NCBI GenBank assembly: GCA_034113365.1
Contig: JAXEXP010000174.1
Location: forward strand, 1 to 62,022
Length of the DNA: 62,022 nucleotides
Source: Spyradocola sp034113365
GTDB taxonomy: Bacteria; Bacillota; Clostridia; Christensenellales; UBA1750
Direction: 5' to 3'
Each line of letters begins with the position of its first letter. Position 1 is the first letter of the stretch. Below the pieces are notes generated by a model. It did not search any database, was not told where the DNA came from, and saw nothing but the letters and a program-made list of their open reading frames with translations. Made by a program: the position numbers and the translations under genes. Positions 23,633 through 32,338 of the stretch are shown here, in pieces.

Positions 23633-24205
23633 TTGAAGCAGAAAATCCGAATGATGATCCTGTTGACACTGGTGGCCGCGGCGCTGGCGGGCTGCGCCTG
23701 CAACGGCGTGACGACGACGCCCTCGCCGCAGCCCAGCGCCATGACCGCCTCGCCCATGCCCTCGCCGATGGAGAGCGCCATGCCCTCGCCCGAGGGAACG
23801 GCGGGCAATGAGAACATGCCCTCGACCTCGCCTGAGAACAGCGGCGCGCCCGGCATGATGGGCGTGGATACCGAGCGGCTCATCACCGAGCTGGAAAAGC
23901 TGAGCGAGGTGGACACCGCGGAGGTGGTGGCCGAGGGCAACCGCGCCATCGTGGGACTGAACTTTGACGCGCAGTACCAGGGCACGCTGACCGAGCGCAT
24001 CGAGGAGATGGTGGTGGAAGCCATCGCGCGCGTGGAGAGCGCCCTGACCGACGTGGCCGTCACCGCAGACCCTACGCTGGTGACCGAGATCAGAACGCTG
24101 GCCCAGGAGACGAAGGGTCAGACGCTGACCGAGGAGCAGAAAACCACGTTCGACGAGCTGTACCGCAAGATCAAGCCCGGGGATACGCAGGGGAATGTCT
24201 CCTAA
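23633..24205 (+). CDS. YhcN/YlaJ-type sporulation lipoprotein
   Basis: The 190-residue protein has a TTG start (AAGGAGG 9 bases upstream), a signal peptide with lipobox (LAGC at about residue 20), a Ser/Pro/Met-rich spacer of about 45 residues, and a C-terminal domain. That domain begins ERLITELEKLSEVDTAEVVA and includes TERIEEMVVEAIARVESALT, the pattern of YhcN/YlaJ lipoproteins made in forespores. It implies an endospore-forming lineage. A terminator follows at 24221. Confidence 0.78.
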   Translation: MKQKIRMMILLTLVAAALAGCACNGVTTTPSPQPSAMTASPMPSPMESAMPSPEGTAGNENMPSTSPENSGAPGMMGVDTERLITELEKLSEVDTAEVVAEGNRAIVGLNFDAQYQGTLTERIEEMVVEAIARVESALTDVAVTADPTLVTEIRTLAQETKGQTLTEEQKTTFDELYRKIKPGDTQGNVS

Positions 24206-24220
24206 AACGGGAGAGACGAA

Positions 24221-24256
24221 GGACCTTCGCCGAGAAATGTGCGGCGAGGGTCTTTT
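24221..24256 (+). terminator. Rho-independent terminator after the YhcN-type gene
   Basis: The stem GGACCTTCGCCG / CGGCGAGGGTC is followed by TTTTGTGCTTTT. Confidence 0.8.
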
Positions 24257-24392
24257 GTGCTTTTGGCATGCGGAAACGTCTGCTTTGGCGATGGGTAAGC
24301 ATGGATGCTGCCTTGCTGCCGGATCAGGAGGAGGTTTTGAGTGGGGCACGGTGCTGAATTTGTGAATTTATTGCGTCAGGGCCGGGGATTGA

Positions 24393-24421
24393 TTGACGGC
24401 GGAAGGTTTGCGCTTTATAAT
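24393..24421 (+). promoter_or_regulatory. Sigma-A promoter of lgt
   Basis: TTGACG (24393-24398), a 17-bp spacer and a perfect TATAAT (24416-24421), 62 bp before the lgt start codon. Confidence 0.85.
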
Positions 24422-24483
24422 GATGGCATCCCCCGTGTATGGGGCGGCGTACAAAAAATCTGCTGATTTAGGAGGGCACAGTC

Positions 24484-25530
24484 ATGTTCTGTCCCAATCC
24501 CGTTGCGTTCACCGTGTTCGGGCACGACATCTACTGGTACGGCATACTCATCTCGCTGGCGGTGGTCATTGCGGTGGCGATGGTCTACATGCAGGCCAAG
24601 AAGAAGGGCATCGACCCCGACAGCATGCTGGACTACGCGCTGCTGACCATCCCCACGGCCATCGTGTTTGCGCGCATCTACTATGTGATCTTTGAGTGGG
24701 AGCAGTACGCGGACAATCCCATCAGCGTGCTGTACATCTGGAACGGCGGCATCGCCATCTACGGCTCCATCATCGGCGGCGTGATCGCGACGCTGATCTT
24801 CTCCAAGTGGAAAAAGATCAGCTTCTGGACGCTGGCCGATCTGGTCGCGCCCGGGCTGGTGCTGGGGCAGGCCATCGGCCGGTGGGGCAACTTCTTCAAC
24901 CAGGAGGCCTACGGCCCGCTGGTGACCGAGGCGTCCAAGCAGTTCTTCCCCTACGCGGTGTACATCGAGCGTCTGGGCGAGTGGCACATGGCGACGTTCT
25001 TCTATGAGTCCGTGGTGTGCCTTGCGATCTTCATCTTCCTGCTGATCTACCGCGCCAAGGCGAAAAAGGCGCCCGACGGCAACCTGTTTTTGTGGTACTG
25101 GGTGCTCTACGGCATCGAGCGGTTCTTCGTCGAGGGCCTGCGCCAGGACAGCCTGTGGATGTTCAAGGGCGGTCTGCCCATCGGCAACCTGATCTTCTTC
25201 CCCAACGGGCTGCGCGTGTCGCAGGTGCTCAGCCTGGTGATGGTCATTGCGTTCTCCATCGTGCTGCTGGTGCGGTTCGTCAAGCGCCGCAAGGCGGCAG
25301 CGGCACAGCCCGCCGAGCTCGACCCCGAGCTGGTGCTGGTCGGCGACGCGCAGGCGGACGCCGCGGATGAGACAGGCGCTGCGGACGCGGAAAATGCTGC
25401 GGAGGAAGAGGCGGCGGAGACTGCGGAACCCGCGCAGGAGCCGGAGCAGGCGGAGCAAGCGCCTGAAGAGGACGGCGGCGACGCAATCGAGCCCGACGAG
25501 GACAAAAAAGAGGACGGGGATCAGAACTGA
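24484..25530 (+). CDS. lgt: Prolipoprotein diacylglyceryl transferase with long acidic tail
   Basis: Lgt is the membrane enzyme that moves diacylglycerol from phosphatidylglycerol to the lipobox cysteine of prolipoproteins. It has seven membrane segments, IWNGGIAIYGSIIGGVIA for the H-x-G-G region, and the Lgt signature GRWGNFFNQEAYG with essential Arg and Asn near residue 140. Residues from about 275 to 348 form a Glu/Ala-rich acidic, probably disordered cytoplasmic tail not seen in standard Lgt of about 270-280 residues. It serves the several lipoproteins of this window. AGGAGGG precedes the ATG. Confidence 0.95.
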   Translation: MFCPNPVAFTVFGHDIYWYGILISLAVVIAVAMVYMQAKKKGIDPDSMLDYALLTIPTAIVFARIYYVIFEWEQYADNPISVLYIWNGGIAIYGSIIGGVIATLIFSKWKKISFWTLADLVAPGLVLGQAIGRWGNFFNQEAYGPLVTEASKQFFPYAVYIERLGEWHMATFFYESVVCLAIFIFLLIYRAKAKKAPDGNLFLWYWVLYGIERFFVEGLRQDSLWMFKGGLPIGNLIFFPNGLRVSQVLSLVMVIAFSIVLLVRFVKRRKAAAAQPAELDPELVLVGDAQADAADETGAADAENAAEEEAAETAEPAQEPEQAEQAPEEDGGDAIEPDEDKKEDGDQN

Positions 25531-25568
25531 CGCCTGGGAAAAGACCGGACGAAGAAGGGGCGGCACAC

Positions 25569-27023
25569 ATGCGCAATCTATCCATGCTCACGGACCTTTA
25601 CCAGATGACCATGATGAACGGCTACATCAAGGCGGGCACGCGCGACCGCATCGCGGTGTTCGACGTGTTCTACCGGCAGAACCCGGGCGGGGCGGCCTTT
25701 GCGGTGGCCGCGGGCCTGGAGCAGGTCATCGACTACATTGAAAACCTTCACTTCGACGAGAGCGACATCGAATATCTGCGGAGCCTGAACCTGTTTGACG
25801 AGAAGTTCTTTGAGTACCTCAAGGACTTCCGCTTCACAGGCGAGCTGTACGCGGTGCCTGAGGGCACGGTGGTGTTCCCCTACGAGCCGCTGATCCGCGT
25901 CAAGGCGCCCATCTTCGAGGCGCAGCTGATCGAGACGGCGATGCTCAACATCATCAACCACCAGACGCTGATCGCGTCCAAGGCGGCGCGCGTGTGCCAG
26001 GCGGCGCAGGGCGATCTGGTGATGGAATTCGGGCTGCGCAGGGCGCAGGGGCCGGACGCGGGGCTGTACGGCGCGCGCGCGGCGCTGATCGCGGGCTGCG
26101 GCTCGACGAGCAACGTGCTGGCGGGCAAGCTGTTTGATGTGCCGGTGGCGGGCACCCACGCGCACAGCTGGGTGATGTCCTTCCCGGACGAGCTGACGGC
26201 CTTCCGCGCGTATGCGGACGCGTACCCGGACGCGTGCCTGCTGCTGGTGGACACCTACGACACGCTGGGCAGCGGTATGCCCAACGCCATCCAGGTGTTC
26301 CGCGAGCTGCGGGAAAAGGGCCACGAGCCGCTGGGCATCCGTCTGGACAGCGGCGACCTTGCGTATCTGTCGCGGCAGTGCCGGCGCATGATGGACGAGG
26401 CGGGCTTCCCCAACGCCAAGGTGTGCGCGTCGGGCGACCTGGACGAGAACGTGATCTGGGACCTGAAGCAGCAGGGCGCGTGCATCGACTCCTGGGGCGT
26501 GGGCACCAAGCTCATCACCTCGGACGACTGCCCCGCGCTGGGCGGCGTGTACAAGATGAGCGCTGAGGTGATCGACGGGCAGGTGGTGCCCAAGATCAAG
26601 GTGTCGGAGAACCCGGCAAAGGTCACCAACCCCGGCATCAAGAAGGTGCAGCGCATCTACAACAAAGAGGGCATGGCGATGGCGGACATCATCATGCTGG
26701 AGCACGAGGTCATCGACGCGAGCAAGCCGCTGACCATCTTCCACCCGGTGGACACTTGGAAGCGGCAGACCTACACCGACTACACGCTGCGCGACCTGCT
26801 GGTGCCGGTGTTCGTGGACGGCAAGTGCGTCTACGAAAAGCCCACGCTCAAGGAGATCCGCGCGTACCACAAAAAGGAGATCGCGTCGCTGTGGGAGCAG
26901 TACCGCAGGCGGCTCAACCCGCATGTGTACAAGGTGGACCTGTCCTACGAGCTGTACGCGCTGCGGCACAGGCTGCTTAGCCAGGCGCGCACCGAGGCGG
27001 GCGACCTGCCGCCGATGCAGTAA
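25569..27023 (+). CDS. pncB: Nicotinate phosphoribosyltransferase
   Basis: The 484-residue PncB makes nicotinate mononucleotide from nicotinate and PRPP (NAD salvage). It has LTDLYQMTMMNGYIKAG near the N-terminus, EFGLRRAQGPDAGLYGARAA at about residue 155, AGTHAHSWVMSF with the phosphorylatable histidine region, GIRLDSGDLAYLS and WGVGTKLITS. The length suits the longer Gram-positive type. It lies 38 bp after lgt, with no terminator between, so it is probably co-transcribed. Confidence 0.95.
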   Translation: MRNLSMLTDLYQMTMMNGYIKAGTRDRIAVFDVFYRQNPGGAAFAVAAGLEQVIDYIENLHFDESDIEYLRSLNLFDEKFFEYLKDFRFTGELYAVPEGTVVFPYEPLIRVKAPIFEAQLIETAMLNIINHQTLIASKAARVCQAAQGDLVMEFGLRRAQGPDAGLYGARAALIAGCGSTSNVLAGKLFDVPVAGTHAHSWVMSFPDELTAFRAYADAYPDACLLLVDTYDTLGSGMPNAIQVFRELREKGHEPLGIRLDSGDLAYLSRQCRRMMDEAGFPNAKVCASGDLDENVIWDLKQQGACIDSWGVGTKLITSDDCPALGGVYKMSAEVIDGQVVPKIKVSENPAKVTNPGIKKVQRIYNKEGMAMADIIMLEHEVIDASKPLTIFHPVDTWKRQTYTDYTLRDLLVPVFVDGKCVYEKPTLKEIRAYHKKEIASLWEQYRRRLNPHVYKVDLSYELYALRHRLLSQARTEAGDLPPMQ

Positions 27024-27053
27024 ATGCCCCTCCCCATGGGGCGAAAAAAGGTG

Positions 27054-27090
27054 TATAATAGAGGACGACCGTGGAGTCGTTCTCTTTTTA
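27054..27090 (+). promoter_or_regulatory. -10 element with immediate hairpin and T-run
   Basis: TATAAT (27054-27059) is followed at once by the stem GAGGACGAC / GTCGTTCTC and TTTTT, 19 bp before the ATG of the next gene. It could be the pncB terminator or a promoter whose transcript begins with a hairpin. No good -35 box is visible. Confidence 0.5.
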
Positions 27091-27108
27091 CATTTCCGGA
27101 GGTGCGCT

Positions 27109-28002
27109 ATGGGGTTCCGAGATACCCCGGGCAGCGAGGGCTGGCTCGATGTGATCCCGGTAAACGAGGGCTGGTCGGGCGATGAGAAGTACCGCGTGGT
27201 GGGCGAAAATGGGCGGCAGCTGCTGCTGCGCATCAGCCCGGCGGAAAAGGCTGCGCGCAGGCGGGGCGAGTTCGAGACGCTGCGGCGCGTGAACGCGCAG
27301 GTGGCGGCGAACATCCCGCAGACGGTGGAGTTCGGCATGTGTCAGGGCGGCGTATACACGCTGCTGACCTGGGTGCCGGGGCGGCCCGCGGAAGACGTCC
27401 TGCCGGAGCTGACGGCAGAGCAGCAGGCGGACTTGGGCGCACAGGCGGGGCGGATCGCGCGGATGCTGCACGATGTGCCCGCGCCGGAGGGCGTGGAGGA
27501 CTGGCAGGCGCGCTTTTCAAGGAAGATGGCGCGCAAGGTGGAGCAGTACCGTGCGTGTCCCATCAAAATCCCGGAATGTGCGGATTTTGCGGCGTATGTG
27601 CAGGAGAACGGGCGGCTGATCGAAGGGCGGGAGAACCGCTTCCAGCACGGCGACCTGCACGTGGGCAACATGGTGGTGGACAGCGGGCTGCAGCTTGGGC
27701 TGGTGGACTTTGACCGCATGGACTGGGGTGACCCGTGGGAGGAGTTCAACCGCATCACCTGGTCGGCGCAGTGCTCGCCGGTGTTCGCCTCGGCGATGGT
27801 GAAGGCGTATTTCGACGGCGAGGCGCCGGAGGCGTTCTGGCGGCTGCTGGCGCTGTACATGGCGAGCAACCAGCTGTCCTGCATCCCGTGGGCGATGCCG
27901 TTCGGGCAGGGGCAGGTGGACGTGATGATCGAGCAGTGCCGTCAGGTGCGCGCGTGGTACCCCGGGGCGTACGGCGACGGCGCGCCGGTGTGGTTTCGAT
28001 AG
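27109..28002 (+). CDS. Aminoglycoside-phosphotransferase-family (APH) kinase
   Basis: The 297-residue protein-kinase-fold small-molecule kinase has QHGDLHVGNMVVD, the Brenner-type catalytic loop with Asp and Asn, and LVDFDRMDWGDPWEEF, the metal-binding Asp, at about residues 180-212. N-lobe strands contain KYRVVGENGRQLLLRIS. APH-family members phosphorylate antibiotics, choline, sugars or amino acids. No resistance context is present, so a metabolic substrate is more likely. ATG 27109 follows CCGGAGGTG; the frame extends upstream into pncB only as a shadow. Confidence 0.85.
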   Translation: MGFRDTPGSEGWLDVIPVNEGWSGDEKYRVVGENGRQLLLRISPAEKAARRRGEFETLRRVNAQVAANIPQTVEFGMCQGGVYTLLTWVPGRPAEDVLPELTAEQQADLGAQAGRIARMLHDVPAPEGVEDWQARFSRKMARKVEQYRACPIKIPECADFAAYVQENGRLIEGRENRFQHGDLHVGNMVVDSGLQLGLVDFDRMDWGDPWEEFNRITWSAQCSPVFASAMVKAYFDGEAPEAFWRLLALYMASNQLSCIPWAMPFGQGQVDVMIEQCRQVRAWYPGAYGDGAPVWFR

Positions 28003-28041
28003 ATGGTTTTTTGATATAAAATCAAAAAGGGGGAGCGGAAC

Positions 28042-28881
28042 ATGAGACTGGGCATTTCGCACGTGCTGCCGCACGAGACGGCGGGGCAATGGGCGCAGGA
28101 GCTGCGCGGAATGGGGCTGTCGGCGGCGGTGTTTCCGGTGGAGTACACGGCGGAGGAGCGCGTCATCGCGGCGTACGCCGACGCGTGCCGGGACAGCGGG
28201 CTGCTGATCGCCGAGGTGGGCGCGTGGAGCAATCCCGTGGCGGAGAACGCCGAGGAGCGCGAAAAAGCGCTGGACAAGTGCATCGGGCAGCTGCGGCTGG
28301 CGGACGAGCTGGGCGCGCGCTGCTGCGTCAACATCGCGGGGGCGTTCGGCGGGGCGCGCTGGGACGGGTTCCACCGGGCGAACTACACGCGGGAGGCGTG
28401 GGAGGCGACGGTGCAGTCCATCCGCACCATCATCGACGCGGTGAAGCCGAAGAACACGGTGTACTGCATGGAGGCGATGCAGTGGATGATCCCCGACGGG
28501 CCGCAGCAGTATCTGGACCTGATTCGGGCGGTGGACCGCGAGGCGTTCGGCGTGCACATCGACGTGACCAACTGGATCTACACGCCCAAGCGCTATCTGT
28601 ACAACCGCGAGTTCATCGACGAGATCTTCGACCTGCTGGGCGACGGCGTGCGCTCCTGCCACCTGAAGGACTCGCACATGGGGCAGGAGATGACCAGCCT
28701 GCTGCATGAGGTGCCGGTGGGGCTGGGCGAGCTGGACATCGCGCACTACATCGAGCGGGCGGAGGCGCTGAGCCCGGAGATGCCGATGGTGATCGAGCAC
28801 CTGAGCGGCGATGCGGCATACCGCGACGCGGTGGTGCGCGTGCAGGACATCGCCCGGGGCGCGGGCGTGGAGATCCGATAG
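28042..28881 (+). CDS. Sugar phosphate isomerase/epimerase-like TIM-barrel protein
   Basis: The 279-residue xylose-isomerase-like barrel (AP-endonuclease-2 superfamily) has probable metal ligands in YCMEAMQW (Glu), FGVHIDVTN (His/Asp), SCHLKDSH (His) and PMVIEHL (Glu), the four-ligand arrangement of this superfamily. The substrate is unknown. It starts with ATG after GGGGGAGCGG and is followed after 12 bp by a smaller paralogue, so the pair probably acts on the same substrate pool. Confidence 0.82.
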   Translation: MRLGISHVLPHETAGQWAQELRGMGLSAAVFPVEYTAEERVIAAYADACRDSGLLIAEVGAWSNPVAENAEEREKALDKCIGQLRLADELGARCCVNIAGAFGGARWDGFHRANYTREAWEATVQSIRTIIDAVKPKNTVYCMEAMQWMIPDGPQQYLDLIRAVDREAFGVHIDVTNWIYTPKRYLYNREFIDEIFDLLGDGVRSCHLKDSHMGQEMTSLLHEVPVGLGELDIAHYIERAEALSPEMPMVIEHLSGDAAYRDAVVRVQDIARGAGVEIR

Positions 28882-28893
28882 GAGGGGAAAAAT

Positions 28894-29661
28894 ATGATCC
28901 GACTGGGCATCTGCACCGGCATTGAGAATGCCGCGGTGATGAAGGAGATCGGCTACGACTATGTGGAAATGGGCATGACGCAGGTGGCGCAGCTGAGCGC
29001 GGAGGACTATGCGGTTTTGCTTGCAAAGGTCAAGGACGCGCCGCTGCCCGTGGAGGCGATGAACGGCATGATCCCGGGGGAGTACCATCTGTGCTCGCCC
29101 GAGGGCACGGGCGCGGCGGTGCGCGCGTACCTGGAGCGCGCGTTTGACCGGGCGCAGGAGCTGGGCGTGAAGATGGTGGTGTTCGGCTCGGGCGGGGCAC
29201 GGCGCCTGCCCGAGGGCATGAGCTTTGCCGACGGGTACCGGTATTTGGCGGAATATCTGAAGCTAGCGGGCGGCATGGCGGCGGAGCACGGGCTGTGCAT
29301 CGCGATCGAGCCGCTGCGCGCGGCGGAGTGCAACATCATCAACCACGTGGCCGAGGCGCAGTACCTGGCGGGGCGCGTGGGGCTGAAAAATGTGGGCGCG
29401 CTGGCCGATCTGTACCACATGATGGCGGGCGGCGAGGACTGCGCGGCGCTGGAGAAGCCCGTGCTGCACTGCCACATCGCCGAGCGGGTCAGGCGCGCCT
29501 ATCCCAAGGCGGGCGACGGCACGCAGAAGGAGTACGCGGAGATGTTCGGCAAGCTGAAGGCGCAGGGCTTCGCCGGGCGCGTGAGCATCGAGGGCGGCTG
29601 CACGGACTTTGTTGCCGACGCGCGCGCGGCCTACGCCGAGCTGGACGGGTACAGAAAATAG
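28894..29661 (+). CDS. Sugar phosphate isomerase/epimerase-like TIM-barrel protein
   Basis: The 255-residue protein of the same superfamily begins MIRLGICTGIENAAVMKEIG. It has IAIEPLRAAECNIINHVAEA (Glu ligand), ALADLYHMMAGGED (Asp/His), VLHCHIAERVRRAYP (His) and GRVSIEGGC (Glu) as the likely metal shell. It is shorter than its upstream neighbour and not closely alike. It lies 12 bp downstream of it with AGGAGGGG as ribosome site and 21 bp before the C-S lyase gene. Confidence 0.82.
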   Translation: MIRLGICTGIENAAVMKEIGYDYVEMGMTQVAQLSAEDYAVLLAKVKDAPLPVEAMNGMIPGEYHLCSPEGTGAAVRAYLERAFDRAQELGVKMVVFGSGGARRLPEGMSFADGYRYLAEYLKLAGGMAAEHGLCIAIEPLRAAECNIINHVAEAQYLAGRVGLKNVGALADLYHMMAGGEDCAALEKPVLHCHIAERVRRAYPKAGDGTQKEYAEMFGKLKAQGFAGRVSIEGGCTDFVADARAAYAELDGYRK

Positions 29662-29682
29662 AGAGATACGGAGGGCTGGACG

Positions 29683-30831
29683 ATGGATTACAGGCTGAAA
29701 GAGGGCATTGACCGCAGAAACACCAACTGCCTCAAGTGGGACGCGTGCCCGGAGGATGTGCTGCCCATGTGGGTGGCGGACATGGACTTCCCCTGCGCGC
29801 CGGGCATCATGGAGGCGCTGGCGGCGCGCGTGCAGCACCCCGCGATGGGCTACACGCGCCGCAGCCCGCGCGACGATCAGGCGGTGATCGACTATTACGC
29901 GCGCAACCACGGCATCTCCGTCAAAAAGGAGGACATGGTGTTCACGCCGGGCGTGGTGGACTCGCTGCTGCTGGCGGTGCACGCGCTGACCGAGCCGGGC
30001 GAAAAGGTGCTGATCCAGACGCCGGTGTACGGGCCGTTCTACTCGGTGATCGACCGTGCGGGACGCACCAAGGTGGAAAGCCCGCTGGTGCAGGAGACGG
30101 ACGGCAAGTGGGAGATGGATCTGGACGACTTGGACAGCAAGCTGCCCGGCTGCAGGCTGATGCTGCTGTGCTCGCCGCACAACCCCTGCGGCAGGGTGTG
30201 GCCGCGGCAGACGCTGCAGGCGGTGCTGAATCTTTGCAAAAAGCACGGCGTGTACCTGGTGGCGGACGAGATCCACTGCGACTTTGCGCTGGACGGGCGC
30301 AGGAACGTGTCCGTGCTGACGCTGGACGGCGCGGAAACGGGCGTTGCGGCGGCGGTGTCCGCGACCAAGACGTTCAACATCGCGGGGCTGGATCACTCCA
30401 CGTTCCTGATCCCGGACGCCCAAATGCGCGGCAGGATCGCGGCCAAGGCGAGCGAGATCGGCATGAAGGGCGGAAATCTGCTGGGCGTGCTGGCGACGAC
30501 CGCGGCGTACGAGACGGGCGACGAGTGGCTGGCGCAGGTCAAACGCATCGTGCAGGACAACCGCGACCTTGCGGTCAGGGAGCTGACGGCGGCGGGCGCG
30601 AAGGTGTGGCCCAACGAGGGGACGTATCTGCTGTTTGTGGACCTGCGGCCGTTTGGGAAGAGCAGCGACGAGCTGTATGATTTGCTGATGGACAAGGCGA
30701 AGGTGCGGCTGAACAAGGGCACGGACTACGGCAAGGCGGGCGACGGCTTCATGCGGCTGAACCTGGCCACCACGCCCGCGCTGATGCAGGAGGGGCTGCG
30801 GCGCATCTGCGCGCTGCTGCGGGAGCTGTGA
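29683..30831 (+). CDS. MalY/PatB-type PLP-dependent C-S lyase
   Basis: The 382-residue fold-type I aminotransferase-like enzyme shows LPMWVADMDFPCAPGIMEAL near residue 25, the MalY/PatB signature. It also has VFTPGVVDSLLLAVHALTEP, LLCSPHNPCGRVW, YLVADEIHCDFAL with the PLP aspartate, and SATKTFNIAGL with the Schiff-base lysine. Cystathionine or cysteine beta-lyase activity is the usual result; some members also act as regulators. CGGAGGG precedes the ATG. The last codons overlap the next gene. Confidence 0.9.
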   Translation: MDYRLKEGIDRRNTNCLKWDACPEDVLPMWVADMDFPCAPGIMEALAARVQHPAMGYTRRSPRDDQAVIDYYARNHGISVKKEDMVFTPGVVDSLLLAVHALTEPGEKVLIQTPVYGPFYSVIDRAGRTKVESPLVQETDGKWEMDLDDLDSKLPGCRLMLLCSPHNPCGRVWPRQTLQAVLNLCKKHGVYLVADEIHCDFALDGRRNVSVLTLDGAETGVAAAVSATKTFNIAGLDHSTFLIPDAQMRGRIAAKASEIGMKGGNLLGVLATTAAYETGDEWLAQVKRIVQDNRDLAVRELTAAGAKVWPNEGTYLLFVDLRPFGKSSDELYDLLMDKAKVRLNKGTDYGKAGDGFMRLNLATTPALMQEGLRRICALLREL

Positions 30832-31385
30832 GCCGGCTGATCTTCCTGGACACGGAGTACAACTCCGCGGGCGAGCTGGCGCAGCTGGCCTATGTGTGCC
30901 TGGAGCGGGGACGCGTGCGCGCGAAGAACTTCTATTTCCGCATCAGCGAAATGGATGAGTGCGCGGGGCGCGTCAACGGGCTTGAGACGGACTGGCTGCG
31001 CGAGCACGGCGCGGAATATAGCACGGTGCGGGGCGAGGTGCTGGCGGACTTTGCGGGCGCCACGCTGCTGGCGCACAACCTCAACGCGGACAAGCGCGTG
31101 CTGGAAAAGGCGTTCGGGGCGCTTCCCAACGCGTACGGGCTGTGCACGATGTACCGCTTTGCGCGGGTGCTGAAGCTGTCCGGCGGGCGGCCGTACAAGA
31201 TGCCCAGCCTGCGCGAGCTGATGGCGCACTACGGCGTGGCGGAGGAGGCGGTCTCCGCGCAGACGGCGCAGGACTTCGGCTGCGGCGGGGCGGCGCACGA
31301 CGCGCGCTGGGACGCCGAGGCGGTGCGCCTGTGCGCGGTGCGCGCGATGCGCGCGGGCGACTGCCGCAATCTGTTGGACGAATGA
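30828..31385 (+). CDS. DEDD-type 3'-5' exonuclease-like protein
   Basis: The 185-residue RNase-H-fold exonuclease has ExoI LIFLDTEYNSAGEL (Asp-x-Glu), ExoII LLAHNLNADKRVLEK (Asn-x-x-Asp), and ExoIII AAHDARWDAEAVRL (His-x4-Asp), so the full DEDDh-type set is present. It starts with GTG inside the stop of the C-S lyase (GTGA overlap). Roles in nucleic-acid turnover or proofreading are possible. It is co-transcribed with metabolic genes without an obvious link. Confidence 0.85.
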   Translation: MSRLIFLDTEYNSAGELAQLAYVCLERGRVRAKNFYFRISEMDECAGRVNGLETDWLREHGAEYSTVRGEVLADFAGATLLAHNLNADKRVLEKAFGALPNAYGLCTMYRFARVLKLSGGRPYKMPSLRELMAHYGVAEEAVSAQTAQDFGCGGAAHDARWDAEAVRLCAVRAMRAGDCRNLLDE

Positions 31386-31399
31386 AGGAGAACGAGAGC

Positions 31400-32071
31400 A
31401 TGAACGGGCTTTGGACGATCGAGACGCATGCGCACAGCGCGGAGGTGAGCCTGTGCGCCAAGCTGCGCGGCGCGGAAACGGCGCGCGGGGTGAAGGCGGC
31501 GGGCTGCGACGCGCTGATCATGACGGATCACTACACGCCGGAGTTTTTCCCCGAGGGGCTGGAGGGCGCGGCGTATGAGGCGCGCGTCGACGACTTCTTT
31601 GCGGGCTACCGGGCGGCAAAGGCGGAGGGCGAGGCCATCGGCCTTGCCGTGTTCCCGGCGCTGGAGGTGCGCATTTCGGCTGGGCCGGAGGATTATCTGG
31701 TGTACGGCGTGACGATTGAGGAGCTGAAAAAGCTGGGCAATCTGGCGCATCTGACGCTACCGCAGCTGCGGGAGAAGGTGCATTCCACGCAAGATGGGCT
31801 GCTCATTCAGGCGCACCCCTTCCGGGGGTATCTCAAGTGCCAGGACGCGGCGCTGCTGGACGGCGTGGAGGTGTTCAACGGCAACCCCCGCCACGACAGC
31901 CACAACGACAAAGCGCTGGCCTTTGCGCAGGAGCACCATCTGCTGATGACCGCCGGCAGCGACGTGCACGAGAGCATGGACCCCGGCGGCGCGCTGATGG
32001 TGTGCCCGCCCTTTGCGGACATCCGCGGGTTTGCGCAGCTGGTGCGCGAGGGCCGCACCGCGCGCAAGTGA
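31400..32071 (+). CDS. PHP-domain phosphoesterase
   Basis: The 223-residue protein has the PHP metal motifs in order: ETHAHSAEVS, LIMTDHYTPEFF, VFPALEVRIS, LIQAHPFRGY and TAGSDVHESMD. Such domains hydrolyse phosphoesters such as histidinol phosphate or small nucleotides; this one is not close enough to HisK to name. ATG 31400 follows AAGGAG at 31385; an ATG at 31382 precedes the ribosome site and is less likely. A terminator follows directly. Confidence 0.85.
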   Translation: MNGLWTIETHAHSAEVSLCAKLRGAETARGVKAAGCDALIMTDHYTPEFFPEGLEGAAYEARVDDFFAGYRAAKAEGEAIGLAVFPALEVRISAGPEDYLVYGVTIEELKKLGNLAHLTLPQLREKVHSTQDGLLIQAHPFRGYLKCQDAALLDGVEVFNGNPRHDSHNDKALAFAQEHHLLMTAGSDVHESMDPGGALMVCPPFADIRGFAQLVREGRTARK

Positions 32072-32074
32072 CGG

Positions 32075-32108
32075 AATCCCTGTTTTCTTCGGAGAACAGG
32101 GATTTTTT
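32075..32108 (+). terminator. Rho-independent terminator
   Basis: AATCCCTGTTTTC-TTCG-GAGAACAGGGATT then TTTT. It isolates the PHP gene from the ATP synthase operon. Confidence 0.92.
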
Positions 32109-32176
32109 ACGCCCAAAATGATTTTGAAGATGAAACAATTAGGTACTGGAAAATTGGAAGTTAAACGAAGATTTAC

Positions 32177-32208
32177 TTGTGAAACAGGGGGATTTATGTT
32201 AATATAAT
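32177..32208 (+). promoter_or_regulatory. Promoter of the ATP synthase operon
   Basis: TATAAT at 32203-32208 is a perfect -10 box in an AT-rich stretch. The -35 is weak (TTGTGA at 32177 with 20-bp spacing, or TGAAAC at 17 bp). The -10 overlaps an ATG that opens the longest frame, which argues that atpI starts further down. Confidence 0.6.
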
Positions 32209-32338
32209 GGTGAAAAATGAATACGCGGGGTACGATACAAGCAGCAGGATGCGGTCCGATACGATACAAAGCAGAATGCGCGGCTGGGTCGTGCCTAAAG
32301 TTTTATTTACGAACCTTTTTCAGGAGGTGGAAGGGAGC

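Noticed and set aside
27109..28002. Aminoglycoside resistance gene
   Set aside because: The family is right, but there is no resistance context or subtype motif; a metabolic kinase is at least as likely.
32207..32338. Longer atpI starting at ATG 32207
   Set aside because: That ATG overlaps the TATAAT box of the operon promoter, has no ribosome site, and adds residues not typical of AtpI.
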